Below, piece by piece: positions 25,867-33,928 of a DNA stretch of 64,000 nt (position 1 is its first letter; each line of letters begins with the position of its first letter). Origin of the DNA: an uncultured Microbacterium sp. (lineage in GTDB: Bacteria; Actinomycetota; Actinomycetes; Actinomycetales; Microbacteriaceae). The notes beneath the pieces were generated by a model. The model saw only the letters and a list, made by a program, of their open reading frames with translations, had not been told where the DNA came from and made no database searches. The stretch spans positions 49,460 to 113,459 of the forward strand of contig CANNEP010000002.1 of the NCBI GenBank assembly GCA_947503655.1, written 5' to 3'. The position numbers and the translations under genes are program-made.

Positions 25867-27158
25867 CGGACGCGGCAACCCAGCCCGAGAAGGCCACACT
25901 GTCGATTGGCGGTACAACCGCTGAATTCCCCGTTCTGCAAGGAACGGATGGCACCCCCGCCATTGACTTCGCAACGCTGACCAAGCAGACCGGCCACACG
26001 GCGCTGGACTACGGCTTCGTCAACACGGCGGCAACGAAGTCTGCCATCACCTTCATTGACGGCGATGAAGGCATCCTGCGTTATCGCGGTTATCCGATCG
26101 AGCAGCTCGCCAAGAACAGCTCGTACCTCGAGGTTGCTTGGCTGCTCATCTACGGTGAGCTGCCGACCGCTGACCAGCTCGGTGAGTTCGATGAGAAGAT
26201 TCGTCGCCACACGCTGATCCACGAAGACCTTAAGCACTTCTTCTCGGCACTGCCGCACACCGCGCACCCCATGTCGGTGCTGTCGTCGGCTGTTTCGGCG
26301 CTGTCGACCTACTACGAAGGTCAGTCAGACCCGCACAACCCCGAGCACGTCGAACTCAACACGATTCGCATGCTCGCCAAGCTCCCCGTTCTTGCTGCGT
26401 ACGCGCACAAGAAGAGCATCGGCCAGGCTTTCCTGTACCCCGATAACTCGCTGAGCTTCGTCGACAACTTCCTCAAGCTCAACTTCGGTGTGCTCAGCGA
26501 GCCCTACGAAGTGAACCCCGTAATGTCGCGTGCGCTTGAGCGTCTGCTCATCCTGCACGAAGACCACGAGCAGAACGCATCGACCTCGACAGTTCGCCTT
26601 GTCGGTTCGACCGGCGCGAACCAGTTCTCGTCGATCTCGGCGGGCATCAACGCCCTGTACGGCCCGCTGCACGGTGGCGCGAATGAGGCTGTTCTTGAGA
26701 TGCTCGCGAAGATTCGCGACTCGGGCGAGGGCGTCAAGCGCTTCGTCGAGCGCGTCAAGAACAAGGAAGACGGCGTCAAGCTCATGGGCTTCGGACACCG
26801 TGTTTACAAGAACTACGACCCGCGCGCCAAGCTCGTCAAGGAGTCGGCAGATGAGGTTCTCGCCGAGCTCGGCGTGAAAGACCCGCTGCTTGACCTGGCG
26901 AAGGAGCTCGAAGAGATCGCTCTCAACGACGAGTACTTCCAGTCGCGCCGCCTGTACCCGAACGTGGACTTCTACACCGGCGTGATCTACAAGGCGATGG
27001 GCTTCCCGACGCGCATGTTTACCGTGCTGTTCGCGATCGGTCGCCTGCCCGGTTGGCTCGCGCACTGGCGTGAGCTCAACACCGACCCGCAGAACAAGAT
27101 TGGTCGCCCGCAGCAACTGTACACAGGTGCACCGGAGCGTAACTACCCGGGTCTGTAA
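25863..27158 (+). CDS. gltA: Citrate synthase
   Basis: This 431-residue type II-like citrate synthase condenses oxaloacetate and acetyl-CoA at the entry to the TCA cycle. The catalytic triad is visible: H270 in GPLHGGANE, H312 in MGFGHRVYKNYDPRA, and D369 in NVDFYTGVI. These correspond to H264, H305 and D362 of the E. coli enzyme. GTG 25863 follows AAGGAGG at good spacing. It lies between dapC and dapD, is transcribed rightward, and closes with a perfect hairpin. Confidence 0.97.
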   Translation: MTDAATQPEKATLSIGGTTAEFPVLQGTDGTPAIDFATLTKQTGHTALDYGFVNTAATKSAITFIDGDEGILRYRGYPIEQLAKNSSYLEVAWLLIYGELPTADQLGEFDEKIRRHTLIHEDLKHFFSALPHTAHPMSVLSSAVSALSTYYEGQSDPHNPEHVELNTIRMLAKLPVLAAYAHKKSIGQAFLYPDNSLSFVDNFLKLNFGVLSEPYEVNPVMSRALERLLILHEDHEQNASTSTVRLVGSTGANQFSSISAGINALYGPLHGGANEAVLEMLAKIRDSGEGVKRFVERVKNKEDGVKLMGFGHRVYKNYDPRAKLVKESADEVLAELGVKDPLLDLAKELEEIALNDEYFQSRRLYPNVDFYTGVIYKAMGFPTRMFTVLFAIGRLPGWLAHWRELNTDPQNKIGRPQQLYTGAPERNYPGL

Positions 27159-27173
27159 GAAGACATAGACGGA

Positions 27174-27202
27174 ACCCCAGCAGATTTTCTCTGCTGGGGT
27201 TT
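27174..27202. terminator. Bidirectional terminator between gltA and dapD
   Basis: AACCCCAGCAGA pairs perfectly with TCTGCTGGGGTT across a 5-nt loop, followed by TCGTTGTTTT. It serves the two convergent genes. Confidence 0.88.
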
Positions 27203-27220
27203 CGTTGTTTTCTGGTTGGT

Positions 27221-28156
27221 TTAGGCGTGGAGCGCTTCGTTGAGCGTGACGCCGACGCCCTGGCGCGCGACAGCCTCAATCGCACCGGTCAGTGAGTTGC
27301 GGCGCAACAGTAGACCGTTTTTGCCGGAGAGGTCCGAGCCCTTCACGATGACGGGGGAGCCGTCGGCTTGGAGTGGCTGGTCGATCATGATGATCTTGGA
27401 GCCGGCGGTGACGTAGAGGCCGGCTTCGACGACGCAGTCGTCGCCCAGCGAAATGCCAATTCCGGCGTTTGCGCCGAGGAGCGTGCGCGCACCGATCGAG
27501 ATGCGGTGGGAACCACCACCGGAGAGGGTGCCCATGATCGACGCGCCACCGCCGATGTCAGAGCCGTCGCCCACGACGACGCCCTGCGAAATGCGACCCT
27601 CCACCATGGAAGCGCCCAACGTTCCCGCGTTGAAGTTGACGAATCCTTCGTGCATCACCGTGGTTCCGGGGCTCAAATACGCTCCCAAGCGCACGCGCGA
27701 GACATCGGCGATACGAACGCCCGCGGGCAGCACGTAGTCGGTGAGGCGGGGGAACTTATCGAGTCCCTGCACCTGGATGCCGGCGGCCTGCAGGTCGACG
27801 CGGCGTGCGGCCACGTCAGCGGGAAGCATCGGCCCGGCGTTCGTCCACGCGACGTTCGGGAGGTGGCCGAAGATGCCGTCGAGGTTCAGCTCGTTCGGGC
27901 GTACCAGCAGGTGGGAGAGCGCCTGCAGTCGCAAGTACGCGTCTTCCGTGGAGGCGGGTGCCGCGTCAAGGTCAATTTCGAGGACGATCGCCTCTACGGT
28001 CACGCCGCGGCGGTCATCCGTGCGGCCCGTCAGCGTGGGCTGTGCGCCGTTGGGGGCACGGCCCACTGCCGGTGACGGAAAGAGCGCGTCAAGCACCGTT
28101 CCGTCGTGTGCTGTGGTCCGTAGACCCTCACCCCAAATCCACCGTTCATCATTCAT
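27221..28156 (-). CDS. dapD: Tetrahydrodipicolinate N-succinyltransferase (actinobacterial DapD)
   Basis: This 311-residue enzyme transfers succinyl from succinyl-CoA to tetrahydrodipicolinate. The N-terminal domain is specific to the actinobacterial branch. The C-terminal half shows the left-handed beta-helix hexapeptide pattern (ADVSRVRLGAYLSPGTTVM and VVGDGSDIGGGASIMG). Substrate-binding residues lie around EGFVNFNAGTLG near residue 185, where the glutamate is the catalytic acid or anhydride residue in this branch. The ATG at 28156 follows a TACCGT box by 6 nt. The gene diverges from dapE. Confidence 0.95.
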   Translation of the reverse strand: MNDERWIWGEGLRTTAHDGTVLDALFPSPAVGRAPNGAQPTLTGRTDDRRGVTVEAIVLEIDLDAAPASTEDAYLRLQALSHLLVRPNELNLDGIFGHLPNVAWTNAGPMLPADVAARRVDLQAAGIQVQGLDKFPRLTDYVLPAGVRIADVSRVRLGAYLSPGTTVMHEGFVNFNAGTLGASMVEGRISQGVVVGDGSDIGGGASIMGTLSGGGSHRISIGARTLLGANAGIGISLGDDCVVEAGLYVTAGSKIIMIDQPLQADGSPVIVKGSDLSGKNGLLLRRNSLTGAIEAVARQGVGVTLNEALHA

Positions 28157-28162
28157 AACTCA

Positions 28163-28168
28163 ACGGTA
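28163..28168 (-). promoter_or_regulatory. Leaderless -10 element (TACCGT) for dapD
   Basis: On the minus strand TACCGT is followed by TGAGTT and then ATG, a 6-nt leaderless spacing. Confidence 0.55.
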
Positions 28169-28218
28169 GTGGCCGTCATTCGCCGGCGCTGTGAGTATTT
28201 CGTCAATTTTCACGCCGC

Positions 28219-28224
28219 TAGAGT
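28219..28224 (+). promoter_or_regulatory. Leaderless -10 element (TAGAGT) for dapE
   Basis: TAGAGT lies 7 nt before ATG 28232. The dapD and dapE -10 boxes are only about 50 bp apart and back to back. Confidence 0.5.
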
Positions 28225-28231
28225 AGTTCGC

Positions 28232-29302
28232 ATGTCGACGCTTAATCTCACCGTCTCTTCCGTTCAATTGACTCGTGACCTGTGCGATGTTCCGAGTGTT
28301 TCCGGTGATGAAAAGCAGTTGGCTGACCTCATTGAGGCGGCGCTGGCCGCGTACTCGCACCTCGAGGTAATTCGCGATGGCAACCTGATTGTCGCGCGCA
28401 CCAATTTGGGGCGCGACCGTCGCGTGATCATCGCCGGTCACATCGATACGGTCCCGATCAACAACAACCTGCCCACCGAACCGCGCGAAATCGACGGCGT
28501 CGAGTACCTGTGGGGTCGCGGCACGGTCGACATGAAGGCGGGCGTCGCGGTGCAGCTGAAGCTCGCAGCAGAACTGGTTGCGCCGGTCGTTGACATCACA
28601 TGGCTGTGGTACGACAACGAAGAGGTCGACAGCTCGCTCAATGGCCTCGGCCGGTTGGCTCGCAACCGCCCTGATCTCATGCTGGGTGACTTCGCGATTC
28701 TCGGCGAACCGTCCAATGGTGCGGTCGAGGGTGGCTGCAACGGCACCCTGCGCGCCGTTGTGCGCACTCACGGTACGCGTGCGCACTCCGCTCGGGCATG
28801 GATGGGGGAGAACGCTATTCACGCCGCTGCGGGCATTCTGGGGCGTTTAAACGAGTACACGCCGCGGGATGCCGAGGTTGAGGGCCTCGTTTATCGCGAA
28901 GGGCTGAACGCGGTCAGCATCAGCGGAGGTGTGGCGGGCAACGTGATTCCGGACCTGTGTGAGGTTGAAGTGAACTTCCGCTTTGCGCCGGATCGTTCGA
29001 CCGATGCCGCGCAGGAGTACGTTCGCGAGTTCTTCGACGGGTTCGAGGTTGAGTTCACTGACCTCGCCGCCGGCGCACGCCCTGGTCTTGACGCGCCGCT
29101 CGCGCAGGAGTTCTTGGCCGCTGTCGGTGCTGCCGCGAAGCCGAAGTACGGCTGGACCGACGTTGCGCGCTTCTCGGAGGCGGGGATTCCGGCCGTGAAC
29201 TACGGCCCTGGTGACCCGTCGCTCGCACACCACGATCACGAGCGGGTTGAGGTCGCGCAGATCGTGGCCGTCGAGACTGCTCTGCGCGCGTGGCTCGCAT
29301 AA
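28232..29302 (+). CDS. dapE: Succinyl-diaminopimelate desuccinylase
   Basis: This 356-residue M20-family di-zinc hydrolase cleaves N-succinyl-LL-diaminopimelate to LL-diaminopimelate and succinate. Metal and catalytic residues are visible: H70 in AGHIDTVP with D72, bridging D100 in GTVDMKAG, E130/E131 in WYDNEEVDS, and a late histidine in LAHHDHERVE. ILGEPSNGAVEGGCNG is a further DapE-like motif. The start at ATG 28232 is chosen because the upstream in-frame sequence lies in the promoter region and is not family-like. The 3' end overlaps the next gene by 13 nt. Confidence 0.94.
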   Translation: MSTLNLTVSSVQLTRDLCDVPSVSGDEKQLADLIEAALAAYSHLEVIRDGNLIVARTNLGRDRRVIIAGHIDTVPINNNLPTEPREIDGVEYLWGRGTVDMKAGVAVQLKLAAELVAPVVDITWLWYDNEEVDSSLNGLGRLARNRPDLMLGDFAILGEPSNGAVEGGCNGTLRAVVRTHGTRAHSARAWMGENAIHAAAGILGRLNEYTPRDAEVEGLVYREGLNAVSISGGVAGNVIPDLCEVEVNFRFAPDRSTDAAQEYVREFFDGFEVEFTDLAAGARPGLDAPLAQEFLAAVGAAAKPKYGWTDVARFSEAGIPAVNYGPGDPSLAHHDHERVEVAQIVAVETALRAWLA

Positions 29303-30504
29303 TCGCACGCTTTGATGCGCCCGCTCGCCCCTCGGCGCTGGTGCAGGTGGCGGCGATCTATCTCGTCGCCCGTGTCGTCACGCTGACGATCCTGTTTATT
29401 GGGGCCTCCGCATCGGGCCCGCTGTCGCGCTTTGGCGCGGCGGCGACCGTTGGTGACTTCATTCTCGGGTGGGACGCGAACTGGTACTGGATCGTCGCGG
29501 ACGTCGGCTACCCCTCCGACCTCCCAATGACCGATGATGGCCGGCCGATGGAGAACGCGTGGGCGTTCATGCCGGTGTACGCCTATCTCGCGAAGATTGT
29601 GTCGTTGCCATTCGGCTCGTGGGTCGTCGGCGCCGCGATCGTGTCGTTGGCGGCCGGATTTGGCGCCAGCTATGCGCTGTACCTGCTGATGCGCACGCGG
29701 CTGACCGAAACGCAATCGCTGTGGGCGGTGGTCTTCTTCGCGAATGGACCGCTCGCCGCGCTCTTTCACGTCGGCTATGCCGAAGCGCTCTTCCTCTTCT
29801 TCCTGCTGATGGCGCTGTATGTGCTGGTGACTCGGCAGTTCGCGTGGCTGTACCTGCTGATTCCGCTCATGGGGTACACGCGTCCGGGCGTCTTGGCCTT
29901 CTCGCTGATGCTCGCGCTCTACGGCATTTGGCGATGGTTCCGTCGCCGCCGCGACCCGTTGCCGCTCACGCACATCAACCACATCATCGCGGCGGGCTTG
30001 CTTGCCGCGGTTGTGGGTTTGAGTTGGCCGGTCATCGCGGGCATCGCAATGGGGGATCCGACTGCATATTTGCAGACGGAACTGTCGTGGCGCCGCAATT
30101 GGCTGCCCGATTCGGCACCGCACTTCTTGCCGTTTGACGGGTGGATTCTGGGCCTCAACTTCTGGTTTGGGCAGTGGCAGATTCCGGCCGTACTGGGGTG
30201 GGTGCTGTTCGGTTTGTTGGTGGCCGGAACCATCTGGCTGCTGGTGCGGGCACGTGCGGTGCGTGCGCTGGGTATGGAGGTTCGCCTGTTTTCGGCGAGC
30301 TACCTCCTGTATCTGGTGGCGGTTTTCTTTCCGCAGTCTTCGACGCTGCGATTGCTGGTTCCGCTGGCTCCGCTGTGGGGCGCGCCCGCACAGATCAAGC
30401 CGTTGTGGGGACGAATCGCGGTGCTTGTGGGGTGCCTGATTTATCAGTTCATCTGGATTTTCGAGATGTACGCGTACGGCAATGCCATCACCCGAATTCC
30501 CTAA
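29290..30504 (+). CDS. Polytopic membrane glycosyltransferase, PIG-V-like
   Basis: This 404-residue protein has about ten membrane helices. After the first helix comes the loop ILGWDANWYWIVADVGYP, with WD/W/GYP residues resembling the catalytic lumenal loop of PIG-V and related polyprenol-phosphate-mannose mannosyltransferases. AFMPVYAYLAKI and MGYTRPGVLAFSLM are also like that family. It would add mannose or another hexose to a lipid or protein on the outer face of the membrane. The GTG start overlaps the end of dapE by 13 nt, implying co-expression. The donor and acceptor are inferred, not shown. Confidence 0.75.
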   Translation: MARIIARFDAPARPSALVQVAAIYLVARVVTLTILFIGASASGPLSRFGAAATVGDFILGWDANWYWIVADVGYPSDLPMTDDGRPMENAWAFMPVYAYLAKIVSLPFGSWVVGAAIVSLAAGFGASYALYLLMRTRLTETQSLWAVVFFANGPLAALFHVGYAEALFLFFLLMALYVLVTRQFAWLYLLIPLMGYTRPGVLAFSLMLALYGIWRWFRRRRDPLPLTHINHIIAAGLLAAVVGLSWPVIAGIAMGDPTAYLQTELSWRRNWLPDSAPHFLPFDGWILGLNFWFGQWQIPAVLGWVLFGLLVAGTIWLLVRARAVRALGMEVRLFSASYLLYLVAVFFPQSSTLRLLVPLAPLWGAPAQIKPLWGRIAVLVGCLIYQFIWIFEMYAYGNAITRIP

Positions 30505-30577
30505 CATTTCAGCCGCGAATGGGCAGCGTCCGGGAAAACGATAAACTAGACGTATACCAGGACGAAAGGGGCCCGCA

Positions 30578-30751
30578 ATGGCAGCCATGAAGCCAAGGAC
30601 CGGCGACGGACCGATGGAAGCCGTGAAGGAAGGACGCCTCATTATCGTGCGCGTTCCGCTGGAGGGGGGCGGACGACTCGTTGTCTCCGTCAACGATGAC
30701 GAAGCCAAGGAACTGCATGAGGTTTTGAGTGGCGTCGTAAACGCCGCCTAA
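30578..30751 (+). CDS. DUF3117 family small protein
   Basis: This 57-residue protein has the strongly conserved DUF3117 sequence: MAAMKPRTGDGPMEAVKEGR and then RVPLEGGGRLVVSV, ending in a short helix. The family is almost universal in actinobacteria, single-copy and of unknown function; the M. tuberculosis member is Rv1211, as I recall. ATG 30578 is preceded by GAAAGGGG. A TAAACT box at 30542-30547 could be the -10 element. It is followed by an 18-bp perfect terminator stem. Confidence 0.93.
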   Translation: MAAMKPRTGDGPMEAVKEGRLIIVRVPLEGGGRLVVSVNDDEAKELHEVLSGVVNAA

Positions 30752-30760
30752 CTTCTCACA

Positions 30761-30799
30761 ACACAAATGGCCGGGTGATTTTCACCCGGCCATTTGTGT
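30761..30799. terminator. Bidirectional terminator after DUF3117 gene
   Basis: ACACAAATGGCCGGGTGA and TCACCCGGCCATTTGTGT are exact reverse complements around a TTT loop. It serves the DUF3117 gene and the convergent methyltransferase gene. Confidence 0.9.
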
Positions 30800-30805
30800 C
30801 GCTGC

Positions 30806-31438
30806 CTACTCAGGCAGGAGGGTCAGTTGGAGGAGGCCTTCGTTGAGCGTCGACAGGGCGCCGACGACGGCGGGGGATGCCTGGGTCTCTTGGATGAGCG
30901 AACGGTAGGCGCGCGTGGTTTCGTCACGCTGCACTGGGTCAGCGACCTTCCCGCCGTTTAAAACGCGGGGGATGAGTACTGTACCGCCGGGGCGTACCAG
31001 TCGGAGGCCGTGTTCGACGTAAGAAATGACGTTCTCGGGGTCGGCGTCGATCAGCACGATGTCGTACGACGCTTCGTTCATGCGGGGGAGCACCTCGAGC
31101 GCGCGTCCCGAAATGAAGCGGGCACGGGATGCCGGAACCTTCGCATCGTGGAAGGATTGGCGTGCGACACCGAGGTTCTCGGGTTCGCTGTCGATCGTCG
31201 TGAGGATTGCGCCGGGGGCGCCGTGGAGTAGCCAGAGGCCGGATACGCCGGCTCCGGTGCCGATCTCCACCATGCTGGTGGCGGCGGTGGCTGCCGCGAT
31301 GACTGCGCACTGGGCGCCGATGCCCGCGCTGATGGGGTGCGCACCGATCTCAACGGCATGGGTGCGGGCACGCTGAATGTGCTCGGGCTCGATAATCGAC
31401 TCCCGGGCAAAGCGGGCAATAGCATCGTGTTCGCTCAT
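30806..31438 (-). CDS. SAM-dependent O-methyltransferase (family 3)
   Basis: This 210-residue class I methyltransferase has the SAM-binding motif MVEIGTGAGVSGLWLL (about residues 56-71), an acidic ribose-binding residue in LTTIDSEPENL, and metal/substrate residues in YDIVLIDADPEN, as in catechol-type family-3 enzymes. The natural substrate is unknown. ATG is preceded by GGAGGAGTC. In M. tuberculosis the homologue (Rv1220c, from memory) sits beside sigE-rseA-htrA-tatB. Here it is directly divergent from tatB. Confidence 0.9.
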   Translation of the reverse strand: MSEHDAIARFARESIIEPEHIQRARTHAVEIGAHPISAGIGAQCAVIAAATAATSMVEIGTGAGVSGLWLLHGAPGAILTTIDSEPENLGVARQSFHDAKVPASRARFISGRALEVLPRMNEASYDIVLIDADPENVISYVEHGLRLVRPGGTVLIPRVLNGGKVADPVQRDETTRAYRSLIQETQASPAVVGALSTLNEGLLQLTLLPE

Positions 31439-31496
31439 GACTCCTCCGCATTAAGGCTACGGGGTGGTGTCTTGGCATTCGCTAAGGCGCGGCGGG

Positions 31497-31502
31497 TAAT
31501 CT
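31497..31502 (+). promoter_or_regulatory. Leaderless -10 element (TAATCT) for tatB
   Basis: TAATCT ends 7 nt before ATG 31510. The intervening GGTTGCT has no ribosome-binding site. Confidence 0.5.
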
Positions 31503-31509
31503 GGTTGCT

Positions 31510-31920
31510 ATGAACTTCGGGCTCTCTGCCGACAAGCTGATCGTGATCGCTGTGATCGCGCTCATGGTCGTCGGCCCTGAGCGTCTGCCGAAGTATGCCG
31601 AGGGCTTCGCGCGTCTCGTGAAGCGGGTCGGCGAGTATCTGCGTGGCGCGAAGGATCGTGTCTCGAGTGAGATGGGTCCGGAGTTCGAGGATGTCGACTG
31701 GCGCAAGCTGGATCCGCGTCAATACGACCCGCGTCGCATCATTCGTGAGGCGATTCTTGATGAGGTCGTGCCGTCGCCCGGTGGTGGTGGCGCTGGTGCC
31801 GGTGCGCCCATCGTTGGGAGTATCGCTGCGCTCGCGCCGGGCGGAGCCATGACCCCGACTCGAACTGTCGAGCGACTCGAAACCGGCGAACTCCCGCCGT
31901 ACGACAGCGAAGCGACGTAA
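31510..31920 (+). CDS. tatB: Sec-independent translocase subunit TatB
   Basis: This 136-residue protein has the Hcf106/TatB layout: a short periplasmic N-terminus, one membrane helix (KLIVIAVIALMVVG), the hinge GPERLPKYAEG, an amphipathic helix (about residues 30-50) and a disordered C-terminal tail rich in Gly/Ala/Pro. With TatC it receives folded twin-arginine substrates. tatA and tatC are not in the window. The EGFARLVKRVGEYLRGA stretch and the gene neighbourhood favour TatB over TatA. Confidence 0.9.
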   Translation: MNFGLSADKLIVIAVIALMVVGPERLPKYAEGFARLVKRVGEYLRGAKDRVSSEMGPEFEDVDWRKLDPRQYDPRRIIREAILDEVVPSPGGGGAGAGAPIVGSIAALAPGGAMTPTRTVERLETGELPPYDSEAT

Positions 31921-31937
31921 CCAGTGCGAAGCGGTCG

Positions 31938-31961
31938 CCCGCTCAGAACGCGCTGAGCGGG
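31938..31961. terminator. Hairpin between convergent tatB and PEP-mutase-like genes
   Basis: CCCGCTCAG and CTGAGCGGG form a 9-bp perfect stem with a 6-nt loop. No T-run follows on the plus strand, so terminator activity is only likely from its position. Confidence 0.5.
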
Positions 31962-31984
31962 TCAGAGAGAAACGAAATGTGCGC

Positions 31985-32758
31985 CTAATTCAGCGGCTTC
32001 GCTCCCTCGGGCAGACCACCGCCGGCGGCAACCGCAACTGTCAAGTCTTGTAGCGCCGTCAGCGCAACGCGCTGCGACCACGGCCCGTACGAGACACGTG
32101 CCACACCGAGCTCCTGCAGGCGGTCGCGTGACAGCGAACCAGGGACTCCGATCATGGTGAGTTTGCGCGGGCCAAACGCATCGACGAGCGCGCGCACCTG
32201 ATCTTCGTTCAGCTTGCCGGGCACGAACACAACGGGAGCGCCGGCCGAGAGATACGCCTGGCCGCGCTCGATCGCATCGTCCAAGACCGCTGACGGGTCG
32301 CGCTCGCCCGCCCGCAAGAAAGCATCGGTGCGGGCGTTCAACACGAAACGAATGCCCTCCTTGTCGCCGGCGTTCATGACGGCCTCAACGGCGCGCGTGG
32401 CTTCGGCGATGGGCTTCATCTGGTCTTCGATGTTCGCGCCGACAACACCAACACCAATCGCGCGACGCACCGCTTCGCCAGCGTCGCCGTAGCCCGCCTC
32501 GAGGTCTGCGGTCACCGGCAGATCGGTTGTCGCCACAATGCGACGAATCATCAGGAGGTGCTCTTCAAACGGAATCACCTCGCCATCCGGATACCCGAGC
32601 GTCGCAGAAATCGAGTGACTCGCAGTAGCCAGCGCTGTGGTTCCGGGCGTCTCAGCCACGACCTTCGCAGAAATCGCGTCCCACACATTCACGACGCTCA
32701 GAATTGCGTCGCCTTCGTGGAGCTTCAGGAGGGCGGCCGACTTCTCTTCAATCGTCAT
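31985..32758 (-). CDS. Isocitrate lyase/PEP mutase superfamily protein
   Basis: This 257-residue beta-barrel protein has the active-site hallmarks of the PEP mutase/ICL superfamily: NVWDAISAKVV near the N-terminus, ATASHSISATLGYPD, the metal-binding TADLEAGYGD, and GANIEDQ. FVLNARTDAFLR carries the catalytic Asn/Arg region. Members of this branch are oxaloacetate/2-methylisocitrate-type C-C lyases or C-P enzymes. The specific substrate is not clear. ATG 32758 is preferred over an in-frame TTG at 32770, although neither has a strong ribosome-binding site. It lies 42 nt after mrp, as the likely last gene of a leftward cluster. Confidence 0.85.
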   Translation of the reverse strand: MTIEEKSAALLKLHEGDAILSVVNVWDAISAKVVAETPGTTALATASHSISATLGYPDGEVIPFEEHLLMIRRIVATTDLPVTADLEAGYGDAGEAVRRAIGVGVVGANIEDQMKPIAEATRAVEAVMNAGDKEGIRFVLNARTDAFLRAGERDPSAVLDDAIERGQAYLSAGAPVVFVPGKLNEDQVRALVDAFGPRKLTMIGVPGSLSRDRLQELGVARVSYGPWSQRVALTALQDLTVAVAAGGGLPEGAKPLN

Positions 32759-32800
32759 GGCCACAGTCAAGCAGATTCTGCAGTGAGAAGGAAGAGCGAG

Positions 32801-33928
32801 CTAACCCACAGACAGCGGCAACGACTTGCCGCCAAGTCCGCGCCCGCGATTCTTCACCGCGGTCGCCAACGCCACAATCGCAACGGCCGCCGGGTCATCA
32901 GGCGAAGCCACCACGACAGCATCACCGGTATCGCCACCGGTGCGTAGCGCGACGCTCAATGGCACCCGCGCCAAGACCTCAACCGGGGCGTCAGGCGTCG
33001 ACAGGGCCGCCGCCACCTCGTCGCCGCCGCCAGCACCAAAAAGATCCAAGACGGAACCATCGGGGAGCGTCATCGCCGCCATGTTTTCGACGACTCCAAT
33101 AACGTTCTGGCCGGTCTGACGGGCAACGAGTCCGCTGCGCACCGCAACGTCACTCGCCGCGGCCTGCGGCGTCGTCACGACGAGAACCTCGGCGTGCGGC
33201 AGAATCTGGCCCACCGAGATCGCGACATCGCCGGTGCCGGGAGGCATGTCGAGCAACAGCACATCAAGATCGCCGAAATAGACGTCGGTGAGAAACTGCA
33301 ACACCGTGCGGTGCAGCATCGGGCCACGCCACGCGACGGCGCCGGTCGCTTCGCCCGCCTGCAAGAACATGCCGATGGAAATTACCCGCACGTCGTGCGC
33401 AATCGGCGGCAAGATCATGTCGTCGAGCCGCGTCGGCGTCGTACCGGCAGGAATTCCCATGAGCGCCGGAATCGAGAATCCGTGCACGTCAGCGTCAATC
33501 AGCCCGACCCGCAACCCCTGCTGGGCGAGCGCAATCGCAAGGTTTGCGGTGATCGTCGACTTGCCGACGCCACCCTTACCGCTCGTCACCGCAATGACGC
33601 GCGTCAACGACTCCGGGCCGAACGGCATGACGCGAGCCGCGCGACCTTCACGCAGCTTTTCGGTCAGCTCAGCACGCTCGGCAGGTGTCATCACGCCGAC
33701 CTGAATCTCCGCGTCTGTCACCCCGGCAACGCCCAGTGCCGCCGCGCGCACATCCGACTCAATGCGCGTCGCTGCCGGGCACCCCACAATCGTGAGCACC
33801 ATGTCGACACGAGCCGTGGTTCCGTCGACCTGCACGCCACGGATCATGCCGAGGTCAGACAGCGGGCGACGTAGTTCTGGGTCGGTCACGCTGCCAACAG
33901 CAGCGCGGACGGCATCAGCGGTGGTCAC
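32801..33928 (-). CDS. mrp: Mrp/NBP35 family ATP-binding protein (Fe-S carrier type)
   Basis: This 375-residue protein has an N-terminal MIP18/DUF59 domain (about residues 1-80, with the conserved cysteine in VGCPAATRIESDV) and a deviant P-loop ATPase with GKGGVGKST at 117-125, DADVHGFS and LLDMPPGTGD. Mrp proteins carry or insert Fe-S clusters. The C-terminal CxxC seen in many homologues is absent; ENMAAMTLPDGS replaces it, as I recall for other actinobacterial members. GTG 33928 is chosen because GAGGAG lies 5 nt upstream. It overlaps the end of the DUF1003 gene by 14 nt. Confidence 0.92.
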   Translation of the reverse strand: MTTADAVRAAVGSVTDPELRRPLSDLGMIRGVQVDGTTARVDMVLTIVGCPAATRIESDVRAAALGVAGVTDAEIQVGVMTPAERAELTEKLREGRAARVMPFGPESLTRVIAVTSGKGGVGKSTITANLAIALAQQGLRVGLIDADVHGFSIPALMGIPAGTTPTRLDDMILPPIAHDVRVISIGMFLQAGEATGAVAWRGPMLHRTVLQFLTDVYFGDLDVLLLDMPPGTGDVAISVGQILPHAEVLVVTTPQAAASDVAVRSGLVARQTGQNVIGVVENMAAMTLPDGSVLDLFGAGGGDEVAAALSTPDAPVEVLARVPLSVALRTGGDTGDAVVVASPDDPAAVAIVALATAVKNRGRGLGGKSLPLSVG

